Assembly (NCBI RefSeq): GCF_013350005.1
Contig: NZ_JABVWW010000002.1
Coordinates: forward strand, 1 to 64,000
Length of the DNA: 64,000 bases
Direction: 5' to 3'
DNA from: Methylocystis silviterrae
GTDB lineage: Bacteria; Pseudomonadota; Alphaproteobacteria; Rhizobiales; Beijerinckiaceae
Below, piece after piece: positions 45,434 through 54,403 of this stretch; the first letter of the stretch is position 1, and each line of letters begins with the position of its first letter. The notes under the pieces were generated by a model. It was not told the origin of the DNA. It made no database searches and saw only the letters and a list, made by a program, of their open reading frames with translations. Both the position numbers and the translations under genes were made by a program.

Positions 45434-48187
45434 ATGACCGCCGAGACCCAGACATTGAAGAGCCTGTCTTCGACCGGCTTGCCGTCTGCTTACGCGACTC
45501 GTTCGGTCACCGAAGCTTCCGACTTCCTGCGCGAGCAATTGCTCACCGTGATTCGCCGTCACACGCCGGAGATCGAGGCCGTCGTGCGCGACTCAAAGGC
45601 AGGCGCAGGTCTGGAGCCGCGCCAGATGGCGCGCGCGCTTCAGGCGCAGGGCATCCTGTTTCAACTCGTCTCCATCGCGGAGCAGGCCTACGCCATGCGC
45701 CGGCGCCGCCGGATCGAGCGCGAAAAGGGCCACGACAAGCTGCTCGGCACGTTCGATTACGTCTTGTCGAGCGCCGCGGCCTCAGGCGTCGCGCCAGACG
45801 AAATACGCGCGCAATTGCAGACGCTGCGCATCCGACCCGTGATCACCGCCCATCCGACGGAGGCGAAGCGCGTCTCGATCCTCGAAAAGTATCGCCGCAT
45901 CTATCTGCTGATGCGCGAACTCGAATCGACCCGCTGGACGGACCGCGAGCGCGAGGCGCTGGTGAAGTCGATCTATGATCAGATCGAACTTCTGTGGCTC
46001 ACGGGCGAATTGCATCTCGAAAAGCCCACGGTCGATCAGGAAGTCGCCTGGGGTCAGCACTTCTTTCACGAGAGCATTTTCGATCTCGCGCCGGAGCTTC
46101 TGTCATCCTGCGAACGCGCGCTGCGACGCCACTATCCCAGCGAGACATTCGAGGTTGCGCCTTTCTTCCAGTTTGGGTCCTGGATCGGCGGCGACCGCGA
46201 CGGCAATCCGTTCGTGACGAACGACGTCACCCGCCGGACCATGCGCGAAAACGCCGCGGCGAGCTTGAATTATTATCGAACGCGCTTCGTCGATCTTGCG
46301 CGCATGCTGTCGATCAGCCAGCGCGCCGCCGATATTCCTCAGTCTTTCCGCGAGGAGCTGGCTGAACGCCTCGCCGCGCTGCCGGACGGCGCAGCGATCG
46401 AAGCGCGCAATCAAAACGAACCTTACCGGCAATTCGTGATGACGATTCTGCGCAAGCTCGACCAGACGCTGCGCGCCGTGAACGCCGAGCCGACGACAGG
46501 TCCGCGCTATGCGAGCGCCGACGAACTCATCGCCGACCTGCTGGCGCTCGAAAAGGCGCTCAATGAAGCCAAGAGCGACGCGCTCGCGACCGATCTCGTG
46601 CGTCCGCTGCGCCGCGCGGTGGAAACCTTCCGCTTCAGCACGGTGCGCCTCGACATCCGCCAGAACACGACGCGCACGACGCAGGCGCTCGAGGAGCTGT
46701 GGCGCCTGAAGACCGGCGGCGAGACGCCGCCCGACCTCGATGCTCCCGAATGGCGCCAATGGCTGCTCGCCGAGCTTGCAAAGCCGCGTCAGACGCCTAT
46801 CCCGCGCGACACGCTTTCCGCCGATACGCGCGACGTCATCGAAATGTTCGAGGTGGTCGCCGAGATGCGCGTACAGCTCGACCGCGAAGCCTTCGGCGGA
46901 TTCATTTTGTCGATGACGCGCTCGGCGGTCGACGTGCTCGGCGTGTATCTGCTCGCCAAGGAGGCGGGGCTGTTTCTCGACGAACCCGGCGTCGAGATCC
47001 TCACGCTGCCGATCGTGCCGCTCTTCGAGACGATCGGCGATCTGCGCGCCGCGCCGGCGATCATGCGCGACCTTCTGCAGGTTCCAGTGGTGCGCCGCTC
47101 GACGCGCTGGCAGGGCAATCTGCAAGAGGTGATGATCGGCTATTCTGACTCCAACAAGGACGGCGGCTTTCTGTCGTCGAATTGGGAGCTGTTCAAGGCG
47201 CAGGCCCGCCTCAGCCAGGTCGGACGGGAGCAGGGCGTCGCCATCGCCTTCTTCCATGGGCGCGGCGGCTCGGTGTCGCGCGGCGGCGCGCCGACTGGCC
47301 ACGCCATCGCGGCGCAGCCGGCGGGCTCTATCCGCGGCCGCTTCCGCGTCACTGAACAGGGCGAGGTCGTCTCGTTCAAATACGCCAATCGCGGAACGGC
47401 GGCCTATCAGATGGAGCTTTTGGCGTCCTCTGTGTTCCAGCATGCGCTGAAGTCCGAACGCGAGGAGGCGTTGGCGCCGCACGCGGAGTTTGACGAGGCG
47501 CTCGAGGAGATTTCCGGCGCCTCTTTCGCCGCATACGCCAAATTCATCGGCGATCCCGACCTTGTTACTTATTTCCAGGCCGCAAGCCCGCTTGAAGAGA
47601 TTTCGCTGCTCAACATCGGGTCGCGGCCGGCGCGGCGCTTCGGCGCCAAAAGCCTGGCGGATTTGCGTGCGATCCCCTGGGTCTTCGCCTGGGCGCAGAA
47701 CCGCCATTCGATCACCGGCTGGTACGGCGTCGGAAGCGGTCTGAAGAATTTCGTTGACGTGCGCGGCGACCGCGGTTTCGAGCTTTTGCGACGGATGTTC
47801 GAAGATTCGCGCATGTTCCGGCTCATCATCGATGAGGTCGAAAAGACGCTCGCGCTCGTCGATCTCTCGATCGCCAAACAGTATGCGGGTCTTGTCGCTG
47901 ACGAAGCCGTGCGAAATAAAATCTTCAAGGCCATCGAAGAGGAATTTGCATTGACGCGCGAGATGGCGCTGCGCGTCACCGGCGGCGTCGAACTGGCGGA
48001 GCGCTTCAAGGAATATCAGGCGAGGCTTTCGCATCGCCTGCAGACCATCAACGAGGTCAATCGCGAGCAGGTGGCGCTGCTTCGCCGGTTTCGCGAGGCA
48101 AAGGACGAAGCGGAGAAAGAGGCCGTCAAAGTGCCTTTGCTGCTCTCGATCAGCTGCGTCGCGGCCGGCCTCGGGGCCACAGGCTAA
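45434..48187 (+). CDS. ppc: Phosphoenolpyruvate carboxylase
   Basis: A 917-residue PEP carboxylase making oxaloacetate from PEP and bicarbonate. Catalytic blocks are intact: VITAHPTEAKR with the catalytic His, WIGGDRDGNPFV, and FHGRGGSVSRGG. By eye-alignment with the E. coli enzyme, the aspartate-inhibitor ligands Lys773 and Asn881 are replaced: Lys by Leu in ALVDLSIA, and the C-terminal RNTG by GATG. The Arg ligands remain. This suggests weak feedback inhibition, as would suit a carboxylase working for carbon assimilation. ATG 45434 has AAGGAG 5 nt upstream. Confidence 0.97.
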   Translation: MTAETQTLKSLSSTGLPSAYATRSVTEASDFLREQLLTVIRRHTPEIEAVVRDSKAGAGLEPRQMARALQAQGILFQLVSIAEQAYAMRRRRRIEREKGHDKLLGTFDYVLSSAAASGVAPDEIRAQLQTLRIRPVITAHPTEAKRVSILEKYRRIYLLMRELESTRWTDREREALVKSIYDQIELLWLTGELHLEKPTVDQEVAWGQHFFHESIFDLAPELLSSCERALRRHYPSETFEVAPFFQFGSWIGGDRDGNPFVTNDVTRRTMRENAAASLNYYRTRFVDLARMLSISQRAADIPQSFREELAERLAALPDGAAIEARNQNEPYRQFVMTILRKLDQTLRAVNAEPTTGPRYASADELIADLLALEKALNEAKSDALATDLVRPLRRAVETFRFSTVRLDIRQNTTRTTQALEELWRLKTGGETPPDLDAPEWRQWLLAELAKPRQTPIPRDTLSADTRDVIEMFEVVAEMRVQLDREAFGGFILSMTRSAVDVLGVYLLAKEAGLFLDEPGVEILTLPIVPLFETIGDLRAAPAIMRDLLQVPVVRRSTRWQGNLQEVMIGYSDSNKDGGFLSSNWELFKAQARLSQVGREQGVAIAFFHGRGGSVSRGGAPTGHAIAAQPAGSIRGRFRVTEQGEVVSFKYANRGTAAYQMELLASSVFQHALKSEREEALAPHAEFDEALEEISGASFAAYAKFIGDPDLVTYFQAASPLEEISLLNIGSRPARRFGAKSLADLRAIPWVFAWAQNRHSITGWYGVGSGLKNFVDVRGDRGFELLRRMFEDSRMFRLIIDEVEKTLALVDLSIAKQYAGLVADEAVRNKIFKAIEEEFALTREMALRVTGGVELAERFKEYQARLSHRLQTINEVNREQVALLRRFREAKDEAEKEAVKVPLLLSISCVAAGLGATG

Positions 48188-48209
48188 TTCAACAGGAAGG
48201 GGAAAAAAT

Positions 48210-49181
48210 ATGAGCTTTACTTTAATCGAGCAGGCCACGCCGCGTCTGCATCGCTCGGAACTCGCCGTGCCGGGCTCCGCGCCGGGCATGTTCGAAAAGG
48301 CCGCGCAGTCAAAGGCCGATCAGATCTTCTTGGATCTCGAGGACGCCGTCGCGCCCGACGACAAGGAACAGGCGCGCAAGAACATCATCCAAGGCCTCAA
48401 CGACATCGACTGGGGCAAGAAGGTGATGACGCTGCGCATCAACGGTCTCGATACGCAATACTGCTATCGCGACGTCGTCGATGTTCTCGAGAATTGCCCG
48501 CGCCTCGACATCGTGCTGATCCCGAAGGTCGGGGTTCCGGCCGACGTCTACGCGATCGACATGATGATCACGCAGATCGAGCAGTACAAGAAGCGCACCA
48601 AGAAGATCGGCATCGAAATCCTGATCGAGACCGCGCTCGGCATGGCCAATGTCGAGGCCATCGCGCAGTCTTCAAAGCGCCTTGAGGCCATGTCCTTCGG
48701 CGTCGCCGACTATGCGGCGTCGACCCGCGCCCGCACCACCGTCATCGGCGGCGTCAATCCGGATTACGGCGTGCTGACCGACAAGGACGCGAGCGGCAAT
48801 CGCGAATATTACTGGGCCGATCAGTGGCATGCGGCGCAGACGCGCATGATGGTCGCGTGCCGGGCCTACGGCCTGCGTCCGATCGACGGCCCCTTCGGCG
48901 ACTTCGGCGATCCGGACGGATATATCGCCGCCGCCAAGCGCGCCGCGGTGCTCGGCTATGAGGGCAAGTGGGCGATCCATCCCTCGCAGATCGAACTCGC
49001 CAATCAGGTCTTCACGCCGTCCGACGCCGAGGTCACGAAGGCGCGCCGCATTCTCGACGCGATGAGCCAGGCCGCCAAGGAAGGCAAGGGCGCCGTCTCT
49101 CTCGACGGCCGCCTGATCGACATCGCCTCGATCCGCATGGCCGAGGCGCTGATCGAAAAGGCCAACGCCATGGCGGCGTAA
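48210..49181 (+). CDS. mclA: Malyl-CoA lyase
   Basis: A CitE-family enzyme of 323 residues that cleaves malyl-CoA to glyoxylate and acetyl-CoA, the last step of the serine cycle. It has RSELAVPGSAPGMFEKA, the metal-binding FLDLEDAVAPDDK, the substrate-site IGIEILIETALG, FGVADYAAS and WAIHPSQIELAN near the C-terminus. AGGAAGGGG precedes ATG 48210, 22 nt behind ppc. A terminator follows 32 nt after the stop, so this ends the main operon. Confidence 0.97.
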   Translation: MSFTLIEQATPRLHRSELAVPGSAPGMFEKAAQSKADQIFLDLEDAVAPDDKEQARKNIIQGLNDIDWGKKVMTLRINGLDTQYCYRDVVDVLENCPRLDIVLIPKVGVPADVYAIDMMITQIEQYKKRTKKIGIEILIETALGMANVEAIAQSSKRLEAMSFGVADYAASTRARTTVIGGVNPDYGVLTDKDASGNREYYWADQWHAAQTRMMVACRAYGLRPIDGPFGDFGDPDGYIAAAKRAAVLGYEGKWAIHPSQIELANQVFTPSDAEVTKARRILDAMSQAAKEGKGAVSLDGRLIDIASIRMAEALIEKANAMAA

Positions 49182-49213
49182 GCCGCAGCGCTCCCAAAGA
49201 GCGGGGCCTATAA

Positions 49214-49252
49214 AGGGCGAGGAAGGCATGGCGCCACCCTCGCCCTATTTTT
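49214..49252 (+). terminator. Rho-independent terminator of the serine-cycle operon
   Basis: A 9-bp GC-rich stem (AGGGCGAGG at 49214-49222, CCTCGCCCT at 49238-49246) with a 15-base loop is followed directly by ATTTTT (49247-49252). It lies 32 bases after the mclA stop. It is the clearest intrinsic terminator in the window. Confidence 0.87.
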
Positions 49253-49354
49253 GAAGCGTCAAAATTCCTCTTGATTATTTTCAACAGACGCGCGCCCGCC
49301 GATCCGGTAGGAAGCAGTCTGACGCAGCTTGCCGGCCACGTTCAGGGAACCGCC

Positions 49355-51484
49355 ATGCGCCAGCTTTTTTCGAGTCTCGCCTCTCTCATGCTGCTGTGTT
49401 CCGCGAGCCAGGCGTTCGCCTGCGCCGGCGACGGTCTCGGCCGCGCCGGATGGAAGCTGGATCACAAGGACTTTTCCAATCGCGACAATTTGCCGTTCCT
49501 CAGTCCCGGCAATGACAGCCGCGTCAACGCCCAGTTCCTGATGATGGACGCGCGGCCTTGGCCCGTCGACGCGCGAAAAGACGAGGTGAAGCTCGACATC
49601 TATCCCGACTATTTCGTGCTTTTCGCGCGTGACGCTTTTGACGACGCCTTCGCGCGAAACTCTTGCGATTATGCGGGCCGGCCCGTCAAAGACGTGACGA
49701 CGACGCCGAGCGACTTCTTTGACGAAGGCACGCGATGCGTCTCGGCTCAGAGCGGCGAGGACGCCTTTATTCAGGCTGTGCAGGCCGAAAAGGCGCTTAG
49801 CGAAGCTGAGCGCGCTGCGCTGATCCGTTCACGCAAGGAGATGACGACCGCTTGCCAAGGAAAGGATGCGGCGCCTAGCGCCTCGAAGGCTTATGTCGCG
49901 AGCGCCGACGCATCGGCGGCCGCGCGCGAATTCGCCGCTTATCTTGCCGGCGCAGAATCTTTTTATCACGGCGAATTCGACGCTGCGCTCAACGCTTTTC
50001 GCAGCCTCGCGAAAGCGCAGAATGTGTGGCTGCGCGAGAGCGCACGCTACATGATTGCCCGCACGCTTCTGAACAAGGCGTCAGTCGGCGCGTTCGCCGA
50101 ACTGGACGGCGCGCCCGAGCCAAAAGTGTCGGATCGCCAATCGCTGAAAGCGGCGGAATCCGAATTCAAATCCTATCTCGTCGACTATCCGCACGGCCGT
50201 TACGCGGCGTCGGCGCGCGGCCTGTTGCGTCGCGTCTATTGGCTCGCTGGCGACCGGTCGCAGGCCGCGACTGAGTATGCGTGGCAGCTGACGCATGCGC
50301 GCGACCCGGGCGCCAATCTCCGCAGTTCAGATCTCGCCGCTGAAATCGACTCGAAACTCGGTCTCGACTCAAAAGACGTCCATGACGCAAATCTTCTTGC
50401 GATCGACGATTTGACGATGATGCGGCCTGCGGATGCGTCGCAGAAGAAGTTCTCCGCGGCCGATCTCGACGCGCAGGCGCGAGACTTCGCGGGCCATGAG
50501 GCGCTGTTCGCCTTTCTGAAAGCGGCGCGCGCCTACTATGTCGACGGCGACCATGCGACGGCATTGAAGCTGTTGGGGGATCCGACGCCCGGGCCGTTGT
50601 CGCCGCCCTATCTGGGTTTCAGCCGCGAAGTTCTTCGCGGCCAGTCGCTGATGGCGGCGGGGCGGTATGCGGCGGCGATCGACCACTGGACGCGCCTGCT
50701 GCCGCTCGCCACGCAGCCCTGGCAGAAAGAGGCGGTCGAACTCGGCCTCGCGCTAAGCTGGGAGCGCTCCGGAGAGGTGAACAAAGTCTTCTTGAAGGAC
50801 ACGCAACTGTCGTCGCCGCGGATTCGCGCGATGCTGCTGCGATATATTGCAGGTCCGATCCTGCTGCGGATGGCCGTCGCGGACCCGGCCTCGGCTGAGG
50901 AACGCAAGCTTGCGCGCTTCGTGCTTCTCCTCAAAGAGGCGACGCACGGCCAATATGCGGGATTCCTTCGGGATTATTCTGCGGAGGGACTGGCGAAGGA
51001 CGACGCCGACACCGCACGACCCGGGCAATATCCCAATTACCAATCCAGCGTCCTGCTATGGAGCGGCGGCGCCGACAAGGGCTACGCTTGTCCAGACCTC
51101 AAGTCGATTGTCGGCGAACTCGCCGCCAATCCTCAGGACCCGCACGCCATGTTGTGCTTTGGCGACTTTATCCGCGTGAACAGTCTCGACGGCTTCGAGG
51201 CGTCCAGGCCGGCGCCCGACGAACTTGGCGGCGGCAAATCCATTTTTCCCGGCGAACCCTATGCGCGTGGCGAGGTCTATAAGAAGCTCATCGGCTCGCC
51301 GGCGACGCCTGCGCGCGACCGGGCTTATGCGCTCTACCGCGCGATCAATTGCTACGCGCCGGCGAACAACAACACTTGCGGCGGCAAGGACGTCGAGAAG
51401 GCGCAGCGCAAAGCCTGGTATGACCAGCTCAAGGCGCAATATGGCGCGACAACATGGGCGAAAAGCCTGAGATTTTACTGGTGA
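49355..51484 (+). CDS. Exported repeat-containing protein, unknown
   Basis: A 709-residue protein with a signal peptide (about 1-21, ending SQAFA before CAGDG). The mature N-terminal region is compact (about 22-190) with several Cys. The middle and C-terminal parts are helical, with TPR-like pairs such as AAYLAGAESFYHGEFDAALNAFRSLA and FLKAARAYYVDGDHATALKLLG. AGGGA precedes ATG 49355; earlier in-frame codons give no signal peptide. It overlaps or touches the following DUF3142 gene, so the two are a unit. Its position between mclA and gckA is notable, but no role in C1 metabolism is visible. Function unknown. Confidence 0.8.
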   Translation: MRQLFSSLASLMLLCSASQAFACAGDGLGRAGWKLDHKDFSNRDNLPFLSPGNDSRVNAQFLMMDARPWPVDARKDEVKLDIYPDYFVLFARDAFDDAFARNSCDYAGRPVKDVTTTPSDFFDEGTRCVSAQSGEDAFIQAVQAEKALSEAERAALIRSRKEMTTACQGKDAAPSASKAYVASADASAAAREFAAYLAGAESFYHGEFDAALNAFRSLAKAQNVWLRESARYMIARTLLNKASVGAFAELDGAPEPKVSDRQSLKAAESEFKSYLVDYPHGRYAASARGLLRRVYWLAGDRSQAATEYAWQLTHARDPGANLRSSDLAAEIDSKLGLDSKDVHDANLLAIDDLTMMRPADASQKKFSAADLDAQARDFAGHEALFAFLKAARAYYVDGDHATALKLLGDPTPGPLSPPYLGFSREVLRGQSLMAAGRYAAAIDHWTRLLPLATQPWQKEAVELGLALSWERSGEVNKVFLKDTQLSSPRIRAMLLRYIAGPILLRMAVADPASAEERKLARFVLLLKEATHGQYAGFLRDYSAEGLAKDDADTARPGQYPNYQSSVLLWSGGADKGYACPDLKSIVGELAANPQDPHAMLCFGDFIRVNSLDGFEASRPAPDELGGGKSIFPGEPYARGEVYKKLIGSPATPARDRAYALYRAINCYAPANNNTCGGKDVEKAQRKAWYDQLKAQYGATTWAKSLRFYW

Positions 51485-52206
51485 GGATGTCGCGGTGTAT
51501 TGCCGCCGCGTGTCTTCTCGCTGTTGGCCTAGTTTGGACAGCGGCGGCCGATACGATTGTGCGCGCGGCGGATTACGACGCCTATTGGCTATGGGCGGGC
51601 GTGCGCGCGCGTCCCGAACTCGCTTCCGCCAAGACCATCTATCTGCTTCAGGCTGAAATCGGACCCGATGATTCGGGCGAGATGCGTGTAAAGGCGCAGG
51701 GCGCCACCGAGCCGAGCCCTCATACGCAAGCATTATGGCTGGTCTATCGCGTGCGCAGCATCGACTGGACGCCCGCGATTTTTGCGGCGGTCAAGCGTCG
51801 GCTTGCCGAGTGGCGCGCCAAGTCGGACAAGGTCATCGGCGTTCAGATCGACTTTGACGCCGCAACGCGCGGCCTGACCACATACGCAGCCTTCCTTGCA
51901 GAGCTACGTCGGACGTTGCCGGCGGATTGCGCGCTTGGCGTTAGCGGCCTGATGGACTGGGCCTCTCAGGCCACGCCGGAAGACATTGACAGACTGGGGC
52001 GGAGCGTCGACGAGGTCGTGTTTCAGACCTATCGCGGCCGCGCCACGGTTGACCATATCGACGATTACCTGGCGCGCGTCGGGCGTGTCCATACGCCTTT
52101 TCGGCTCGGCCTCGCGGAGGGCGCCGTCTGGTCGCCGCCGGAAACACTGGCGCGTCACCCCTATTTTCGCGGCTATGTCGTGTTTTTGCGTAATCCATCG
52201 CAATGA
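51454..52206 (+). CDS. DUF3142 family exported protein
   Basis: A 250-residue protein with a signal-like N-terminal helix (RCIAAACLLAVGLVWTAAA) and a TIM-barrel-like DUF3142 domain, with GVQIDFDAATRGL (an Asp-x-Asp strand end as in GH18-like hydrolases), LGVSGLMDWA and VVFQTYRG. The frame opens at ATG 51454, overlapping the upstream gene by 31 nt. GTG 51481 or ATG 51487, the latter just after the upstream stop, would give a tidier signal peptide. It is coupled to the exported repeat protein. Enzyme activity is not established. Confidence 0.78.
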   Translation: MGEKPEILLVRMSRCIAAACLLAVGLVWTAAADTIVRAADYDAYWLWAGVRARPELASAKTIYLLQAEIGPDDSGEMRVKAQGATEPSPHTQALWLVYRVRSIDWTPAIFAAVKRRLAEWRAKSDKVIGVQIDFDAATRGLTTYAAFLAELRRTLPADCALGVSGLMDWASQATPEDIDRLGRSVDEVVFQTYRGRATVDHIDDYLARVGRVHTPFRLGLAEGAVWSPPETLARHPYFRGYVVFLRNPSQ

Positions 52207-52336
52207 GCGAGTCGCGGCGCGCGACTCCGCGCCCGGTTGACGGGCGCTTGAGATGCTGAAAAGACAGCGCCGACGGTTGTCGCAGCTCCGCGGCGCTAAC
52301 CGTTCGAATTGCCAAAAGAACAAGGTAAAATGCGCG

Positions 52337-53611
52337 ATGTCCGACGATTTCCGCACCCTCCTTCGCGCCATGTTTGACGCCGCCGTCGGCGCTGCGTCGC
52401 CAGCGGTCTGCCTGCCGCCATATCTCACGAAAATCGCGCCTCCGAAGGGCCGCACCATCGTCGTCGGCGCGGGCAAGGCGGCGGCCTCCATGGCGGCCGC
52501 GGTGGAGGCGCATTGGCAAGGCCCGCTCGAAGGGCTCGTCGTCACGCGCTACGAGCATGGCGCGCCGACAAAACACATCGAGGTGATCGAAGCCTCGCAT
52601 CCGGTGCCTGACGCGGCGGGACGCGAGGCGGCGAAGCGCATTTTGCAGAAAGTGCAGGGGCTTTCGCAAGACGATCTCGTTCTCGCGCTGATTTCCGGCG
52701 GCGGCTCGGCGCTGATGGCGCTGCCGGCCGAGGGCGTCACGCTTGAGGAAAAGCAGGCGGTGAACAAGGCGCTGTTGAAGAGCGGCGCGAACATCTCCGA
52801 GATGAATTGCGTGCGCAAGCATCTCTCCGCCATCAAGGGTGGACGTCTCGCGCGCGCCGCGGCGCCGGCGCAGGTCGTGGCGTTGATGATCTCCGACGTG
52901 CCGAACGACGATCTTTCGGTGATCGCCTCCGGTCCCACGGTTCCAGATCCGACGACGCGCGAAGATGCGCTCGCCGTCATCGCCAAATATAAGATCGACG
53001 CGCCGGCGGCGGTGCTCACGCATCTACAAGACCCCGGATGCGAAACGCCCAAGCCCGGCGACGCCATCTTTGAAAAAGTGCAGAACATTCTCATCGCCAC
53101 GCCGCAAGGTTCGCTCGACGCGGCCGCGGCTGTAGCGAAGTCGGCGGGGTTCACGCCCTGCATTCTCGGCGACCTCGAGGGCGAGTCGCGCGACGTGGCG
53201 CTCGTGCACGCCGGCATCGCGAAGCAGATCGCCCTCCATGGTCAGCCGTTCGAACCGCCCGTCGCCATCATCTCGGGCGGCGAGACGACCGTCACCGTGC
53301 GCGGCAAGGGACGGGGCGGACGTGACGCGGAGTTCTTGCTCGGATTGACTCTCGCGCTCGAAGGCTTCGGCGGCGTATCGGCGATCGCTTGCGACACCGA
53401 CGGCATCGACGGCAGCGAAGACAACGCCGGCGCGATCATGACGGCGGATTCATTCGAGCGCGCGAAAAAGGCCGGCGTCGATCTGAAGGCGCATTTCGCC
53501 AACAATGACGCCTATAGCGCATTCGAAAAGCTCGGCGATCTCATCGTAACCAAGCCGACGCGCACCAACGTCAATGACTTCCGCGCGATCCTGGTGCCGA
53601 AGCGGGTGTAA
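52337..53611 (+). CDS. gckA: Glycerate 2-kinase (MOFRL family)
   Basis: A 424-residue kinase that phosphorylates D-glycerate to 2-phosphoglycerate, the serine-cycle step between HprA and enolase. It has VVGAGKAAASMA, ISGGGSALMALP, MISDVPNDDLSVIASGPTVPD and the MOFRL domain segment ISGGETTVTVRGKGRGGRDAE. The frame runs upstream, but ATG 52337 fits the family start. The ribosome site is weak (AAGG at 13 nt). It is 130 nt after DUF3142 and so may use its own promoter or that of the exported pair. Confidence 0.95.
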   Translation: MSDDFRTLLRAMFDAAVGAASPAVCLPPYLTKIAPPKGRTIVVGAGKAAASMAAAVEAHWQGPLEGLVVTRYEHGAPTKHIEVIEASHPVPDAAGREAAKRILQKVQGLSQDDLVLALISGGGSALMALPAEGVTLEEKQAVNKALLKSGANISEMNCVRKHLSAIKGGRLARAAAPAQVVALMISDVPNDDLSVIASGPTVPDPTTREDALAVIAKYKIDAPAAVLTHLQDPGCETPKPGDAIFEKVQNILIATPQGSLDAAAAVAKSAGFTPCILGDLEGESRDVALVHAGIAKQIALHGQPFEPPVAIISGGETTVTVRGKGRGGRDAEFLLGLTLALEGFGGVSAIACDTDGIDGSEDNAGAIMTADSFERAKKAGVDLKAHFANNDAYSAFEKLGDLIVTKPTRTNVNDFRAILVPKRV

Positions 53612-53629
53612 ATACGCATCTGGCCGAAT

Positions 53630-53728
53630 GTCATTCCCGACGTGCGCGATCGGAGCTCCAGAGTCACAACAAACATATCGAACAACGCTCTGGATTCCCG
53701 GTCAGGCCTTCGGCCTGCCGGGAATGAC
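53630..53728. repeat. Palindromic dispersed repeat, related copy
   Basis: An element of about 99 bp bounded by GTCATTCCCG and CGGGAATGAC. Its right part (53694-53725) forms a strong hairpin, with ATTCCCGG and CAGGCC pairing to GGCCTG and CCGGGAAT across a TTC loop and one bulged T. It follows the gckA stop by 18 nt and may also terminate it. It shares architecture with the repeats at 41589 and 62523, but the sequences differ more. Confidence 0.65.
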
Positions 53729-53763
53729 GCGCGCCAAGCGTAGCTCTGCCGACTTTTTGTCGT

Positions 53764-54027
53764 TCAGCGGACCTTTTCCGCGAGCCAGATTTTTATGAGC
53801 GACTGATAGGGCACGTCGCGTTTATTGGCCGCGATCTTGATCTGCTCGAGCAGACTGACCGGAAGCCGCAGAGAAATCGAGGTCGTTGAAGGTTTGAGAT
53901 TCGGCATTCGAACGCGCTTCGCCTTGCTCCAGTCGACATGTTCCGCGGAGTCGTGACTTTCCCAATAAGCACGTTCGTCTGCTTCGGTTGCGAAAGTCGG
54001 CGGAGGAGTCTTAGTCGTCTTGCTCAT
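53764..54027 (-). CDS. brnA: BrnA-like CopG-type antitoxin
   Basis: An 87-residue antitoxin. The N-terminal half is acidic and hydrophilic (ATEADERAYWESHDSAEHVDW) and binds the toxin in related systems. The C-terminal half is a ribbon-helix-helix-type DNA-binding region (STTSISLRLPVSLLEQIKIAANKR). It would neutralise BrnT and repress the operon. It overlaps the end of the toxin gene by 17 nt, so translation is coupled. This is the toxin-first order normal for brnTA. Confidence 0.85.
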   Translation of the reverse strand: MSKTTKTPPPTFATEADERAYWESHDSAEHVDWSKAKRVRMPNLKPSTTSISLRLPVSLLEQIKIAANKRDVPYQSLIKIWLAEKVR

Positions 54028-54313
54028 AGCGTTGTCGTTCCTTGCGACTCATGTCGCGGGCGGAGATAACTCGAATGCGCGTCCCGTTTGAGCGCAGTGT
54101 GAATGTGACATGCAGCAATCGAGATGCGTCCGTTCGACCGAGTGCGTGATAGCGTGGCTCGCTCTTGTTGTGAGCCAAGTCGTCCGTCACGATCAGCGGA
54201 TCATTGGCAAAAATCTGCTCAGCCTCCGCTTGGCTCACGTCGTGCTTTTCGACGCTTTTGCGCGCGTTACCGTGATCCCACTCGAAACCGGCGACATGCT
54301 CGAAATTGACCAT
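54011..54313 (-). CDS. brnT: BrnT family toxin
   Basis: A 100-residue RelE-fold ribonuclease toxin. Typical BrnT features are FEWDHGNARKSVEKHDVSQAEAEQIF at the N-terminus and RYHALGRTD followed by LLHVTFTLR and RIRVISARDMSRKERQRYE at the C-terminus. It would inhibit translation by cutting RNA when free of antitoxin. The palindromic operator sits 4 nt before ATG 54313. It is complete, with no frameshift. Confidence 0.9.
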   Translation of the reverse strand: MVNFEHVAGFEWDHGNARKSVEKHDVSQAEAEQIFANDPLIVTDDLAHNKSEPRYHALGRTDASRLLHVTFTLRSNGTRIRVISARDMSRKERQRYEQDD

Positions 54314-54316
54314 TTG

Positions 54317-54337
54317 TGTATATTTCCATAATATACA
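54317..54337 (-). promoter_or_regulatory. Palindromic operator of brnTA
   Basis: An 8-bp perfect inverted repeat TGTATATT-(5)-AATATACA immediately upstream of the brnT start codon. Its AT content is far above the neighbourhood and it probably overlaps the core promoter. It is the expected place for BrnA (or BrnT-BrnA) binding and autorepression. The role is inferred from position. Confidence 0.7.
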
Positions 54338-54403
54338 ACAGAGTCAACAAAGCGAAAGGGCGAAATGTTGCGCCAGCAGAGCAACACGCCTAAAGGAAGC
54401 GCC

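Noticed and set aside
46103-48289. A 728-codon open frame antisense to ppc
   Set aside because: It lies opposite the conserved catalytic blocks of ppc and has no recognisable fold or ribosome site.
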